From Clostridium_AW malenominatum (lineage in GTDB: Bacteria; Bacillota; Clostridia; Clostridiales; Clostridiaceae), in contig NZ_BAAACF010000003.1 in assembly GCF_039521365.1 (NCBI RefSeq), positions 434,001 to 498,000 of the forward strand: a DNA stretch of 64,000 bases, written 5' to 3'. A program made the translations under genes and the position numbers. Below the pieces are notes generated by a model. It worked only from the letters and a program-made list of their open reading frames with translations, was not told the DNA's origin and searched no databases. Below, one piece after another: positions 45,101 through 53,937 of this stretch; position 1 is the stretch's first letter; every line of letters begins with the position of its first letter.

Positions 45101-45613
45101 TTAATAAAAAATTAATGTTACTACAATTACAGATACTATTGTGGCCGTAACATCCGCAAGAATAGCCGCCCATAAGGTATGTCTTATCTTCTTTATTCCC
45201 ACGGCACCAAAATAAACGGTAAGCGTATAGAATATAGTTTCTGTAGAACCCATTATTACTGAGGAGATTCTTCCAATATAACTATCCGCTCCATAATTAG
45301 TAATCACGTCAGTAAATACTCCTAGTGCTCCACTCCCTGATAATGGCTTTATAAGAACCAATGGCACTACTTCCCCAGGCAGTCCTATAAACTTAACTAC
45401 AGGGTTTACAAAACCTATTAAATAATCTAAAACTTTAGATTCTCTAAGTACTGTTACTCCAAGTATCATGGCAAGTAGATAAGGAAATATCCTCACACAA
45501 ATGCTCATGCCTTCCTTTGCTCCCTCTATGAAGCATTCGTAAACCTTAACTCCTTTTATCACTCCATAGGTAACAATTAATAAAATTATTATGGGTATAA
45601 CTAAATTAGACAT
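45101..45613 (-). CDS. spmB: Spore maturation protein SpmB
   Basis: A membrane protein of 170 residues needed for dehydration of the spore core. It has about four hydrophobic segments and the Gate-domain patterns SGALGVFTDVITNYGADSY and IMGSTETIFYTLTVYFG. It follows spmA by 16 bases in one unit. GGAGGGG precedes the ATG. Confidence 0.94.
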   Translation of the reverse strand: MSNLVIPIIILLIVTYGVIKGVKVYECFIEGAKEGMSICVRIFPYLLAMILGVTVLRESKVLDYLIGFVNPVVKFIGLPGEVVPLVLIKPLSGSGALGVFTDVITNYGADSYIGRISSVIMGSTETIFYTLTVYFGAVGIKKIRHTLWAAILADVTATIVSVIVVTLIFY

Positions 45614-45629
45614 ATTTGTAGCCCCTCCA

Positions 45630-46205
45630 TTAAAAATGATTTTCTAGTACTTTGCAACAAACTACTCCCACAATGGCTGCACAGGTTGTAGCAATTATAG
45701 CCGGCAATATAATTTCTCCAGGATTTTTAGACCCTGCCGCTGCTCTTATAGAAATTACCGTAGTGGGAACTAGTTGTATGCATGCCGCATTTAATACTAA
45801 AAACAGTGCCATATCATCACTGGCTGTATCTTTTTTTCTATTAATTCGTTGCAAATTTTCCATAGTTTTTATTCCAAAGGGGGTAGCCGCATTAGATAGG
45901 CCCATCATGTTTGCAGTTATATTCATAACCATTGATCCCAATGATGCATCGTCCTTTCCGCCTTCTTTTAATAAAAGCTTTAGTATAGGTTTTAAGATTA
46001 ACGCTAGTTTATCTGTCAACCCACTTTTTTGAGCAATCTTCATAACACCACACCATAGGCACATTACCCCTAACAGCTTTATAATGAGTTCCACCGTTGA
46101 ATTAGTAGAGGCAAGTATTGCCTGAGAAATAATATCTCCCCTACCTGTAACAATTCCCACCAAAATCCCTACACTTACAATTCCAAACCAAATATAATTT
46201 ATCAT
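45630..46205 (-). CDS. spmA: Spore maturation protein SpmA
   Basis: 191 residues, several helices, with the Gate-domain motifs IMNYIWFG-like start, SLGSMVMNITANMMGLSNAA and TPFGIKTMENLQ. It acts with SpmB in the forespore or inner spore membrane. AGGAGG lies five bases before the ATG. It shows that the organism makes endospores. Confidence 0.95.
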   Translation of the reverse strand: MINYIWFGIVSVGILVGIVTGRGDIISQAILASTNSTVELIIKLLGVMCLWCGVMKIAQKSGLTDKLALILKPILKLLLKEGGKDDASLGSMVMNITANMMGLSNAATPFGIKTMENLQRINRKKDTASDDMALFLVLNAACIQLVPTTVISIRAAAGSKNPGEIILPAIIATTCAAIVGVVCCKVLENHF

Positions 46206-46335
46206 TGCTACCTCCTACACTTTATTGATATAAATACCTACTTAATATATATGTAAATTAAAGCCTTTGTATTGCAATTAATTTTTAATAGTGCTACCAT
46301 GTATAATGTGAAACTAGTTAATTTGGAGGTCAAAC

Positions 46336-46581
46336 ATGACGATAAAAGATGTAATGAAATTTATTGAAAGTGAATATAACATAATTAACAATACTCCTTG
46401 CGAAATGTGCGGAGGAGAGCTTGTAGCAGATTATTCCAACGTAGATTTAATAGATGATATCCCCCACGATATTTGTTTTTGTATATGTTCCCATTGTGGA
46501 CATGAGAAAATATTTGAATTTTATGCACCCTTTATAGATGAAATTCAAAAAAGAAAAAAAAGAAAACGTACTTTGAATTAA
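46336..46581 (+). CDS. Small protein with a zinc-ribbon-like Cys pattern
   Basis: 81 residues with two CxxC-type pairs: CEMCGGEL near residue 22 and CICSHCGHEK near 50, which should bind a zinc ion. The C-terminus is very basic (KRKKRKRTLN). It recalls short YgiT-like or rubredoxin-like zinc ribbons without a clear match. GGAGG precedes the ATG. It is a single-gene unit ended by the hairpin at 46588. Confidence 0.7.
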   Translation: MTIKDVMKFIESEYNIINNTPCEMCGGELVADYSNVDLIDDIPHDICFCICSHCGHEKIFEFYAPFIDEIQKRKKRKRTLN

Positions 46582-46587
46582 AACATA

Positions 46588-46621
46588 AAAGGGAGTTGAT
46601 TATTAGCAATCAACTCCCTTT
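46588..46621. terminator. Bidirectional terminator
   Basis: 14-bp perfect stem AAAGGGAGTTGATT with its complement, six-base loop, between convergent genes. Confidence 0.88.
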
Positions 46622-46627
46622 AAGTTT

Positions 46628-48118
46628 TTATTCCTTATAAACTGGAAAGTCAAATATTAAAGTAGGATTTTTACACTGATCCATTATCTCTTTAATTTTA
46701 ACTACCTGTTTGTATGCCCAACCAATATCTGTAGCATATTGATAAGTTCCTGGGCTTGAAGGATTCCATTTCATTTTATATAAAGTATCTCTTTTTTCTG
46801 TAGGGTTATTTATGTATTTTTCTGCAATGTATTTTGCTCCTCCAATAATGGCTTCTTCTACTGTAAACCATTTTTGTTCATAAGCATATTCTGATCCGAA
46901 CTTATTAGGGTCTGAATCTACTGCTTTTATACCATAGGTATTGTATACTAATTTTTTCCCTTCCTTACCATTTACTTCAATTCCAGTAGCAAGCTGCGAT
47001 TTTCCATTATATGTTTCTAAAAGAGCATGAGCCACTAAGTAAGCAGGATTTATATTATTTTCTTTTGCTCCTTGTAAGAAGGCTTGTCCTTTTCCTTCTA
47101 ATACACCTCTACCTTTAAGCATTCCATTTAAATCCTCTTCTGTAATGCTATCATCTATATAGCTTAATTTTAAGAACATGTACTTTCCATATTCATCTGT
47201 GTAGTTAAGTGGATTTAAATAATATTTTATTTGATTAGCACTAGCTCCTACAAAAGCTGTAGGTCCCTCATCCGTTACTGAAACTTTAGTATCATTTTGT
47301 TTACTTAAAACTTCATTGAAAGTATACTTTAAGTTAAAATCAGTGAACATAGACTTATCTATAGAGTTTACACATCTTAAATAGTCAATATAATAATTAT
47401 CATAATCTGTATTTTCGTCTACATGTGCTCCCTCTGCATTATCTCTTTTAACGTATATTAATATTTTATATTTTTGTGCAGTTTCTCCAGCTTCAAATAA
47501 TTTATCTGTGGTTATTTTTCCATCTTCTGCACTAGTATAACCCTTTGTTATTTCTTCATAAGCTTCATATCTATCAAATTGATAAGTATATTTACTCTTA
47601 AATATTCTATACTTCACATTATCTGACGAGGATTTTAAATAAAAGGTTTGATTTTGATCTGGTAATATTGGCTCATATTCCATCTTAGCTTGTGTAATGT
47701 TAGGTACGTTTTCATAAGTTGAGCTATCTGTATATTTACCTGTAGTTACAAACTTCATTCTTTTGGGAGTTGTAAAAGTTTTTCCTCCAGCAGATTGTAT
47801 CCCTGTACCAAAATTTACATAATATGCACTCCCTGGCAAGTATCCTTCTGTTTGCGGAATAACCACTACTGTACTACTTGTTTCTCCCATACATATAGTT
47901 GCTTTAACTTTATTTCCTTTGGAATCTGTAACTGTTATATTCTGCTCATTTACAGTATCTTTATTTAAGCCTGTGTTAAAAGAGATTGTCCATTTTTTAT
48001 CCGTAGCTACGTTTGTCTTATTTTCTAACTCCGTAATATTTTCAGCGGATACTACATTTGGTGTTGCAGCAACCATTGCAATAAAAAAAGTAACTACCAT
48101 TTTTTTAATTAGTTTCAT
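46628..48118 (-). CDS. Secreted SbsA-Ig/GH73 N-acetylglucosaminidase
   Basis: A 496-residue exported autolysin. Signal peptide (1-25), an SbsA-type Ig domain (about 28-130) very like that of the amidase at 1752, a middle beta-rich part (about 135-330) and a GH73 domain (about 345-480) with YLVAHALLETYNGKSQLATG holding the catalytic Glu and NTYGIKAVDSDP. No wall-anchor motif is seen. It belongs to the clostridial group of Ig-tagged wall hydrolases. The start has GGGGGT upstream. It is divergent from the two-component system at 48240, which may regulate it (inference). Confidence 0.88.
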   Translation of the reverse strand: MKLIKKMVVTFFIAMVAATPNVVSAENITELENKTNVATDKKWTISFNTGLNKDTVNEQNITVTDSKGNKVKATICMGETSSTVVVIPQTEGYLPGSAYYVNFGTGIQSAGGKTFTTPKRMKFVTTGKYTDSSTYENVPNITQAKMEYEPILPDQNQTFYLKSSSDNVKYRIFKSKYTYQFDRYEAYEEITKGYTSAEDGKITTDKLFEAGETAQKYKILIYVKRDNAEGAHVDENTDYDNYYIDYLRCVNSIDKSMFTDFNLKYTFNEVLSKQNDTKVSVTDEGPTAFVGASANQIKYYLNPLNYTDEYGKYMFLKLSYIDDSITEEDLNGMLKGRGVLEGKGQAFLQGAKENNINPAYLVAHALLETYNGKSQLATGIEVNGKEGKKLVYNTYGIKAVDSDPNKFGSEYAYEQKWFTVEEAIIGGAKYIAEKYINNPTEKRDTLYKMKWNPSSPGTYQYATDIGWAYKQVVKIKEIMDQCKNPTLIFDFPVYKE

Positions 48119-48239
48119 ATTATACCCCCTGATTCTAAAATTACTATATATACTTATTATATATAAGATTTGGTATTTTTTCTATGGGAAATAAACGAAT
48201 ATGCTATAATTAGTATATTATATATGTGAGGTTAAAAAA

Positions 48240-48902
48240 ATGAAAAAGAAAATATTAATCATAGAAGATGAGAAAAAGTTATCAGAAATAATGACACTAT
48301 ATTTAAAAAATGAAGGATATGAAGTTTTTAGAGCCATGGATGGAGATGAGGGAGAAGATTTCATAGAAAGCGAAGTCTTTGATCTTATTATATTAGATGT
48401 TATGATGCCTAAAAAGGATGGCTGGTCACTACTTAAAAAGATAAAATCCACCTATAACACTCCTGTAATACTTACTACAGCTAGGGGGGAGGAAGAGGAC
48501 CGAGTTTTTGGTCTAGAGCTTGGGGCTGATGATTATATGGTAAAACCCTTAAGCATGAGAGAATTGGTTCTTAGAGTAAATTTAAGAATAAATACCTCTG
48601 TTAATAAAGCCAATACCTTAAGCTTTAAAAATCTAAACATAGACGAAGAAAAAAGAGAAGTTATAGAAAATAATATCTCTATCGCTTTAACTCCAAAGGA
48701 GTTTGATTTATTATTATTTCTATGTAAAAACCCTTCTCAAGTATTTAAAAGAACTCAACTATTAGATAAGGTGTGGGGGTATGATTTTGCTGGTGATACT
48801 CGAACAGTGGATACCCACATTAAGAACTTAAGAGAAAAAATTAATTTTTGTAATGACAACATAAAAACCGTTTGGGGAGTTGGCTACAAATTAGAAATAT
48901 AA
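48240..48902 (+). CDS. OmpR/PhoB-family response regulator
   Basis: 220 residues: receiver domain (1-115) with acidic pocket (E9, D10) and phospho-acceptor D53 in LIILDVMMPKKDG, then a winged-helix DNA-binding domain (about 125-218) with TPKEFDLLLFLCKNP and DTRTVDTHIKNLR. GAGG precedes the ATG and TATAAT is found near 48203. It forms an operon with the sensor kinase 20 bases downstream. Confidence 0.95.
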   Translation: MKKKILIIEDEKKLSEIMTLYLKNEGYEVFRAMDGDEGEDFIESEVFDLIILDVMMPKKDGWSLLKKIKSTYNTPVILTTARGEEEDRVFGLELGADDYMVKPLSMRELVLRVNLRINTSVNKANTLSFKNLNIDEEKREVIENNISIALTPKEFDLLLFLCKNPSQVFKRTQLLDKVWGYDFAGDTRTVDTHIKNLREKINFCNDNIKTVWGVGYKLEI

Positions 48903-48922
48903 AAATTTTGGAGGATTAACTT

Positions 48923-50224
48923 ATGGGTAAAATAACCAAAAAACTAATTAAAAATTTCTTGATTATAATGATAGTAATAATAGTACTTTCCTCATTTATA
49001 AGTTCGTTCTTTCTTTCGAAATTTTATATGGAAAATCAATTTACTCAGCTAAAAATTAAATGTGAAAATGTTTATGACTCAATAAAAGATGGAACTCCTT
49101 ACAGAAATATTGATGCTAATGGAATATTAATCACAAAAGACTCTGCATATTCTATAGGCAGAAGTCGAATGGCTCTAATGAGTTTTCTTCATAATAATGA
49201 TATAAACTCTATAAAAGACAAAGGTACCTTTAATCATCCTATGGGAGAAAAATATCTTTATTCTAGGCTAGATACAGATATAGGAATCATTGTAATTTTT
49301 GAAAATACAAAGCTTACTTCTGATTATTTAAGAGTAATTAACATAGTACTATCTACTGTATTTTTAATGGGCTTAGCAGTTTTTATACCTTTTATACTTA
49401 TATTTGGCAAAAACTTTACTCGTCCTATTTTGAAGCTTCAAAAGGCTTCTTACGATATCTCTAAAGGTAACTTTAAAGCTGACATGACTATAGAAACTGG
49501 AGATGAAATAGAAGAATTATCCCTTAGTTTAAAAAACATGACAAAAAGACTAGAGGAAAAATATTCACTCCAAAGGGACTTCATAGCTAATGTATCCCAT
49601 GACTTTAAAACTCCATTAAGTATAATTAGAAATTATAGTGAAGCTATTAAAGATGGGTTAGTTCCTTTAGATGAGGTAAAGGAATATTCTAAGGATATAA
49701 TAGAAGAGGTAGATAAGCTTAATAATTTAGTTATGGATATTTTAGAGCTTTCAAAGCTTCAGGAAAATAAATTTAATTTAAAGTTGGAGAACTTCAATCT
49801 TTATAACTTTTTAAACTCCTCCGTAAATAAGTTTAAAAATGAAGTTATAGATTTCAATTTTAATATTTCAAAAGATATTTTAGTGTATGGAGATAAGGCA
49901 GCCCTCGAAAGGGTGATAAATAATTTTATTGATAATGCTATAAAGTTTAGCCCAAATTCTTCAAAGATAGAGCTCTATGTAAAATGTAATAATGATGATA
50001 TAATTATAACGGTAAAAGATAACGGTATTGGTATTGAAGATAAGATGATAGATGAAATATGGAATAGATATTACAAACACTCACAAAGCGGCGGAATGGG
50101 TTTAGGTCTACCTATTTGTAGTGAAATTTTAAAACTTCATAATTTCCGTTATGGAGCAAACAGTAAACCTGGATTAGGCTCGGAATTTTATTTTATAATA
50201 TCTAAGGATTATTATTCAAAGTGA
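48923..50224 (+). CDS. Sensor histidine kinase (HAMP, HisKA, HATPase)
   Basis: 433 residues. Two membrane helices (about 11-33 and 139-161) flank a small extracytoplasmic domain. A HAMP linker (about 162-215) leads to HisKA with the phospho-acceptor H226 in NVSHDFKTPLS and an ATPase domain with the N box (NFIDNAIKFSP), VKDNGIGI and GMGLGLPIC. TTTGGAGG precedes the ATG. It partners the response regulator. The signal is unknown; the neighbouring divergent autolysin suggests a wall-related role. Confidence 0.95.
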   Translation: MGKITKKLIKNFLIIMIVIIVLSSFISSFFLSKFYMENQFTQLKIKCENVYDSIKDGTPYRNIDANGILITKDSAYSIGRSRMALMSFLHNNDINSIKDKGTFNHPMGEKYLYSRLDTDIGIIVIFENTKLTSDYLRVINIVLSTVFLMGLAVFIPFILIFGKNFTRPILKLQKASYDISKGNFKADMTIETGDEIEELSLSLKNMTKRLEEKYSLQRDFIANVSHDFKTPLSIIRNYSEAIKDGLVPLDEVKEYSKDIIEEVDKLNNLVMDILELSKLQENKFNLKLENFNLYNFLNSSVNKFKNEVIDFNFNISKDILVYGDKAALERVINNFIDNAIKFSPNSSKIELYVKCNNDDIIITVKDNGIGIEDKMIDEIWNRYYKHSQSGGMGLGLPICSEILKLHNFRYGANSKPGLGSEFYFIISKDYYSK

Positions 50225-50237
50225 GGTTTTGCAACTA

Positions 50238-50975
50238 ATGAATGAAGGTATAAGAATTAACAAGTTTATTAGCGAAAAAGGGATTTGCTCTAGAAGAGAA
50301 GCAGATAAATTGATTGACATGGGTAAGGTAACTATAAATGGCGCACTAGCTATTACTGGGTCAAAGGTTTTTCCTGAAGACGAGGTTAAGCTAAATGGAA
50401 AAGTTATTAGCAAAAAGCCTAAAGCTGTATATATAGCTCTTAATAAACCTGTAGGTATAGTTTGTACTACAGATAAAAAAGAAAAAAATAATATAGTTAA
50501 CTTCATAAATTATCCTGAAAGAATATTTCATATAGGACGATTAGATAAAGATTCTGAAGGATTAATTTTCTTAACAAATGATGGAGACATAGTAAATAAA
50601 ATTTTAAGAGCTGGAAATAATCATGAAAAAGAATATATAGTAACTGTTGATAAACCGATAACAAAAGATTTTCTCAATAAAATGTCTTATGGTGTAGAAA
50701 TTCTTGATACTGTAACTAAACCTTGTAAAATATATAAGGAAGGTAAATATGTGTTTAGGATAATATTAACTCAAGGATTAAATAGACAAATAAGAAGAAT
50801 GTGCGAAGCCTTAGGTTTTACTGTTAAGAAGTTAATGCGCATTAGAATTATGAACATTACCCTTGATAATCTATCTATAGGAAAGTGGAGATATTTAACT
50901 AAGGATGAACTAGATATTATATTTAAACTCATTGAAGGTTCTTCTAAAACAGAAGAAGCCTCAGTTATGAAATAA
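50238..50975 (+). CDS. 23S rRNA pseudouridine synthase, RluF/RluB type
   Basis: A cytoplasmic enzyme of about 245 residues. N-terminal S4 domain (IRINKFISEKG, CSRREADKL), catalytic Asp in HIGRLDKDSEGLIFLTND, and RRMCEALGFTVKKLMRIRI. I prefer ATG 50238 to the in-frame TTG at 50229, which lies too close to GTGAGG. It follows the kinase gene by a few bases and is probably in the same transcript. The exact rRNA uridine is not certain; RluF-like spacing is most similar. Confidence 0.88.
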   Translation: MNEGIRINKFISEKGICSRREADKLIDMGKVTINGALAITGSKVFPEDEVKLNGKVISKKPKAVYIALNKPVGIVCTTDKKEKNNIVNFINYPERIFHIGRLDKDSEGLIFLTNDGDIVNKILRAGNNHEKEYIVTVDKPITKDFLNKMSYGVEILDTVTKPCKIYKEGKYVFRIILTQGLNRQIRRMCEALGFTVKKLMRIRIMNITLDNLSIGKWRYLTKDELDIIFKLIEGSSKTEEASVMK

Positions 50976-51005
50976 AGGATGCCCTTTCAAAAGGGCATCC
51001 TTTAT
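50976..51005. terminator. Bidirectional terminator
   Basis: 14-bp perfect stem AAAGGATGCCCTTT with its complement and a two-base loop, between the pseudouridine synthase and the convergent ridA. Confidence 0.88.
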
Positions 51006-51025
51006 TTCATATGGATCCTATGATA

Positions 51026-51409
51026 TTACTTATGTGCAATTACTTCAATTTCAACTAAAGCTCCCTTTGGAAGTTTAGCTACCTGTACACAAGAACGTGC
51101 TGGGTAAGTTTTTCCAAAGTATGATGCATACACTTCATTTACTTTTGGGAAATCATTCATATCTGTAATAAATACTGTACTTTTTATTACATTATCAAAG
51201 TTTAAATCCTGTGAAGCTAATATATTTTTTATATTAGTCATGGACTGATGAGTTTGAGCAACAATTGGATCTTCTCCTGTTACTATTTCCCCTGTAGCTG
51301 GATCCACTGGTATTTGTCCTGATAAAAACACTAATTCTCCAAAAACTATACCTTGTGAATATGGTCCTATAGCCTTTGGTGCTAATTCTGTTGAAATAAC
51401 TTTTTTCAT
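51026..51409 (-). CDS. ridA: RidA-family reactive enamine/imine deaminase
   Basis: A trimeric cytosolic enzyme of 127 residues that hydrolyses 2-aminoacrylate and related imines. KAIGPYSQGI near residue 12, the SGQIPVDPATGEIV segment, and the key arginine in PARSCVQVAKLPKGALVEIEVIA are present. It is downstream of a YheO/DauR-type regulator in one unit. Tryptophanase, encoded nearby, releases 2-aminoacrylate, which makes a shared role plausible. GGGAGG precedes the ATG. Confidence 0.94.
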   Translation of the reverse strand: MKKVISTELAPKAIGPYSQGIVFGELVFLSGQIPVDPATGEIVTGEDPIVAQTHQSMTNIKNILASQDLNFDNVIKSTVFITDMNDFPKVNEVYASYFGKTYPARSCVQVAKLPKGALVEIEVIAHK

Positions 51410-51427
51410 TTTGTATTCCTCCCTTAA

Positions 51428-52090
51428 TTAATCCTTTTTATTTAAATATCTATAAATAGTATTTTCTGATGCCTTTAATTGTCTTGCTACCTCCGTTACA
51501 GCTCCTTTGAGTAAAAATACTCCCTTTTCATTTAGCTTATGAACTATATCCATCTTCTCCTCTGGTGACATTCTTTCAGGAGGTATATCTGCCTCAGACA
51601 CAGTATTTTCTATTATCGCCATAACCAATTCCTCTATGGTTCTTGTAAAATTCTCCGATATTTCAGCTTTTGGGTAAGTTTCCCTAGACTTATCCTCCGG
51701 TGAACAAATGTCTGATATAAAATTATCTATTATTTCCTTTACTCCTAGCATTTTAGTTACATTTATATTTATACAAAACATTCCTATTATCTTATTTTCT
51801 GTATTTCTTATAAAGAAAGTGGAGGCTTTTAATATTTTCCCATCTTTGGTTCTTCCTGAATACTTTGTTACATACTGCTTATCATTGTACTTATTTTCTT
51901 TTAATATTTCTAACCCAAAATCTGTTATAGGGTCTCCTATTTTTCTTCCGCTAATACTATTATTCCTTATAGCTACTATGGAATTATCAGCATTAGTTAA
52001 ATCATACAAAACTACTTCGCAATCTGCTCCAAATATTTCCCCTATAAAATCTACCAAGGGCATAAACAATTCTAAACTATTTCCTATCAT
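51428..52090 (-). CDS. YheO/DauR-type transcriptional regulator (PAS-like plus HTH)
   Basis: 220 residues with an N-terminal PAS-like (YheO-like, about 5-115) domain and a C-terminal HTH_22 region (about 165-218; LLKGAVTEVARQLKASENTI). Relatives such as DauR control amino-acid catabolism, often with a ridA gene next door. GGAGAG precedes the ATG. It is the first gene of the regulator-ridA unit and may act on the tryptophanase genes to its right (inference). Confidence 0.85.
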   Translation of the reverse strand: MIGNSLELFMPLVDFIGEIFGADCEVVLYDLTNADNSIVAIRNNSISGRKIGDPITDFGLEILKENKYNDKQYVTKYSGRTKDGKILKASTFFIRNTENKIIGMFCININVTKMLGVKEIIDNFISDICSPEDKSRETYPKAEISENFTRTIEELVMAIIENTVSEADIPPERMSPEEKMDIVHKLNEKGVFLLKGAVTEVARQLKASENTIYRYLNKKD

Positions 52091-52352
52091 AATTATTCTC
52101 TCCGTATTTGTTATTTATTTTATATATTACTACTTTTATAACAAAGTTACTACTAACTATTATTATTCTATATATTTAATTAAATTCCTACCACAATTTA
52201 AAACTTTTATATATTATTTATTCAATTAATCGCTTAAAAGTTAGGTAATTTAAATGGGAAAATCACTAAAGCTTTATCAAATTGTGTTAAAGCCTTAGTG
52301 ATTTTTATATTACCTTTAAAAACTATATCCCCATATAATCTTTGCTTTAACT

Positions 52353-53711
52353 TTAACCAATACCTCCATAGAATATACCAAAGATATAAACTATGATTGT
52401 AAGTCCGCAGAATACATACTTTGCCATTGGCTCAAACCAAGAGCCTATTTCCTTATCACAGCCTAATTGTGCCTGTTCTTTTGCAAATTTTGATCCACAA
52501 ACCCAGAAGAACATAATTCCAGCAAGAAGTGCTCCTAAAGGAATAACATAAATGGATACTATATCCATCCAAGTACCAAGCTTACCTCCGTCTTCAAGTA
52601 TTATCCCTGCAGCTGCTCCAATTAATGCAACGATTGCAACTGAAGTTTTTCTCGAAAACTTAAATCTATCTTGCAATGCCTCTATTGGAGTTTCAAATAA
52701 ATTAACTAAAGATGTAACTCCTGCAAATAAAACAGCTATAAAAAAGATAATTGCAAACAATTGACCCGCTGGCATTTGTTTAAATACACTTGGCATTGTA
52801 ATAAACATAAGTGGTGGGCCTGCTGCTGGATCCATTTTAAAAGCAAATACTGATGGTATAACTACAAGTGCTGCAAGCATCGCTGCACAGGTATCAAAAA
52901 AAGCTACATACTTTGCGCTTTCCACTATATTTTCAGATTTCTTTAAATAGCTTCCATATACTACAGTTCCAGAACCTGCTAATGAAAGAGAGAAGAATGC
53001 TTGTCCTAGAGCGTAAACCCAAGTCTTGGGATCTCCAAGAAACTCCCATTTAGGAATAAACAAATACTTATATCCTTCCATAGCTCCTGGTAGCGTTGCT
53101 ACACGAACTGCAAGAATTAAAAATAATATATAGAAAGCAGGCATCATAACCTTATTAAGTTTTTCTATTCCATTTGAAACACCAGCTATCATAACAGCAA
53201 AGGTTAAAGCTAGTCCTAGCATATGCCAATTAAGACTTCCCATCTTTCCTGCAATGGCGCCAAAATATGCCCCGCTATCTGGAGCTTTTATCACGGAACC
53301 AGTAATAGATCCTACTGTGAATTTAAGTATCCAACCCACAACTACCGCATAACCTATAGCAATTCCAAAAGAACCTGCAACTGGAATAAGTCCGATAAGG
53401 TCTCCATGCTTCTTTCCTCTTCTTTCTAATGCTTTTTTGAAAGCTCCAAGTGGGCCTGTTCCCATGGCACGACCGAAAGCCATCTCCCCAATAACCCCTG
53501 TAAATCCAATAACTATTACCATTATAAAATATGGTATTAAAAATGCAGCCCCCCCAAATTGTCCTACACGATAAGGAAACAACCAAATATTACCCATACC
53601 TACTGCCGAACCAATACATGCTAAAATAAATCCAACTTTTGAATCAAAGGTATCACGATTAATCTCATTGTCCAATTTTGCGTAAACGGTTTCTTGTTTA
53701 CTATTCCCCAT
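52353..53711 (-). CDS. NSS/SNF-family sodium-dependent amino-acid transporter, probable tryptophan importer
   Basis: 452 residues, about 11-12 helices. The family signature lies near the N-terminus: GFILACIGSAVGMGNIWLFPY, given here in part; the unwound-helix glycines and NIWLFPYR are clear. Bacterial members include LeuT and the tryptophan transporter TnaT. It is downstream of tryptophanase on the same strand, separated by a terminator and 226 bases, so tryptophan is the best guess for the substrate. AAGGGGTG precedes the ATG. Confidence 0.88.
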   Translation of the reverse strand: MGNSKQETVYAKLDNEINRDTFDSKVGFILACIGSAVGMGNIWLFPYRVGQFGGAAFLIPYFIMVIVIGFTGVIGEMAFGRAMGTGPLGAFKKALERRGKKHGDLIGLIPVAGSFGIAIGYAVVVGWILKFTVGSITGSVIKAPDSGAYFGAIAGKMGSLNWHMLGLALTFAVMIAGVSNGIEKLNKVMMPAFYILFLILAVRVATLPGAMEGYKYLFIPKWEFLGDPKTWVYALGQAFFSLSLAGSGTVVYGSYLKKSENIVESAKYVAFFDTCAAMLAALVVIPSVFAFKMDPAAGPPLMFITMPSVFKQMPAGQLFAIIFFIAVLFAGVTSLVNLFETPIEALQDRFKFSRKTSVAIVALIGAAAGIILEDGGKLGTWMDIVSIYVIPLGALLAGIMFFWVCGSKFAKEQAQLGCDKEIGSWFEPMAKYVFCGLTIIVYIFGIFYGGIG

Positions 53712-53892
53712 AATTTCACCCCTTATATTATGTAGTCATGATATTCCATAGAATATTGACCCATCTCTTTGCCAGTTTATTTAAGTCATATCAAGCAAGC
53801 TTTTATAAGATATGAGTATCGGTTGTTTATTATGCCCTATTTCAGTAAATTAATCCACCTCCTTATTACTAGTTAGTTATATAATTAAAATA

Positions 53893-53929
53893 TTACCCGT
53901 AAAATATAAGCTTAGTATTCTACGGGTAA
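53893..53929 (-). terminator. Terminator after tryptophanase
   Basis: Nine-bp stem TTACCCGTA/TACGGGTAA, further pairing AATA/TATT across one mismatch, with a T-tail on the minus strand. It separates tnaA from the transporter gene. Confidence 0.75.
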
Positions 53930-53937
53930 ATTTTTTC

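Noticed and set aside
48218..48451. Minus-strand frame of 77 codons.
   Set aside because: It is the shadow of the response-regulator gene; low-complexity Ser/Ile/Phe text and no ribosome site.
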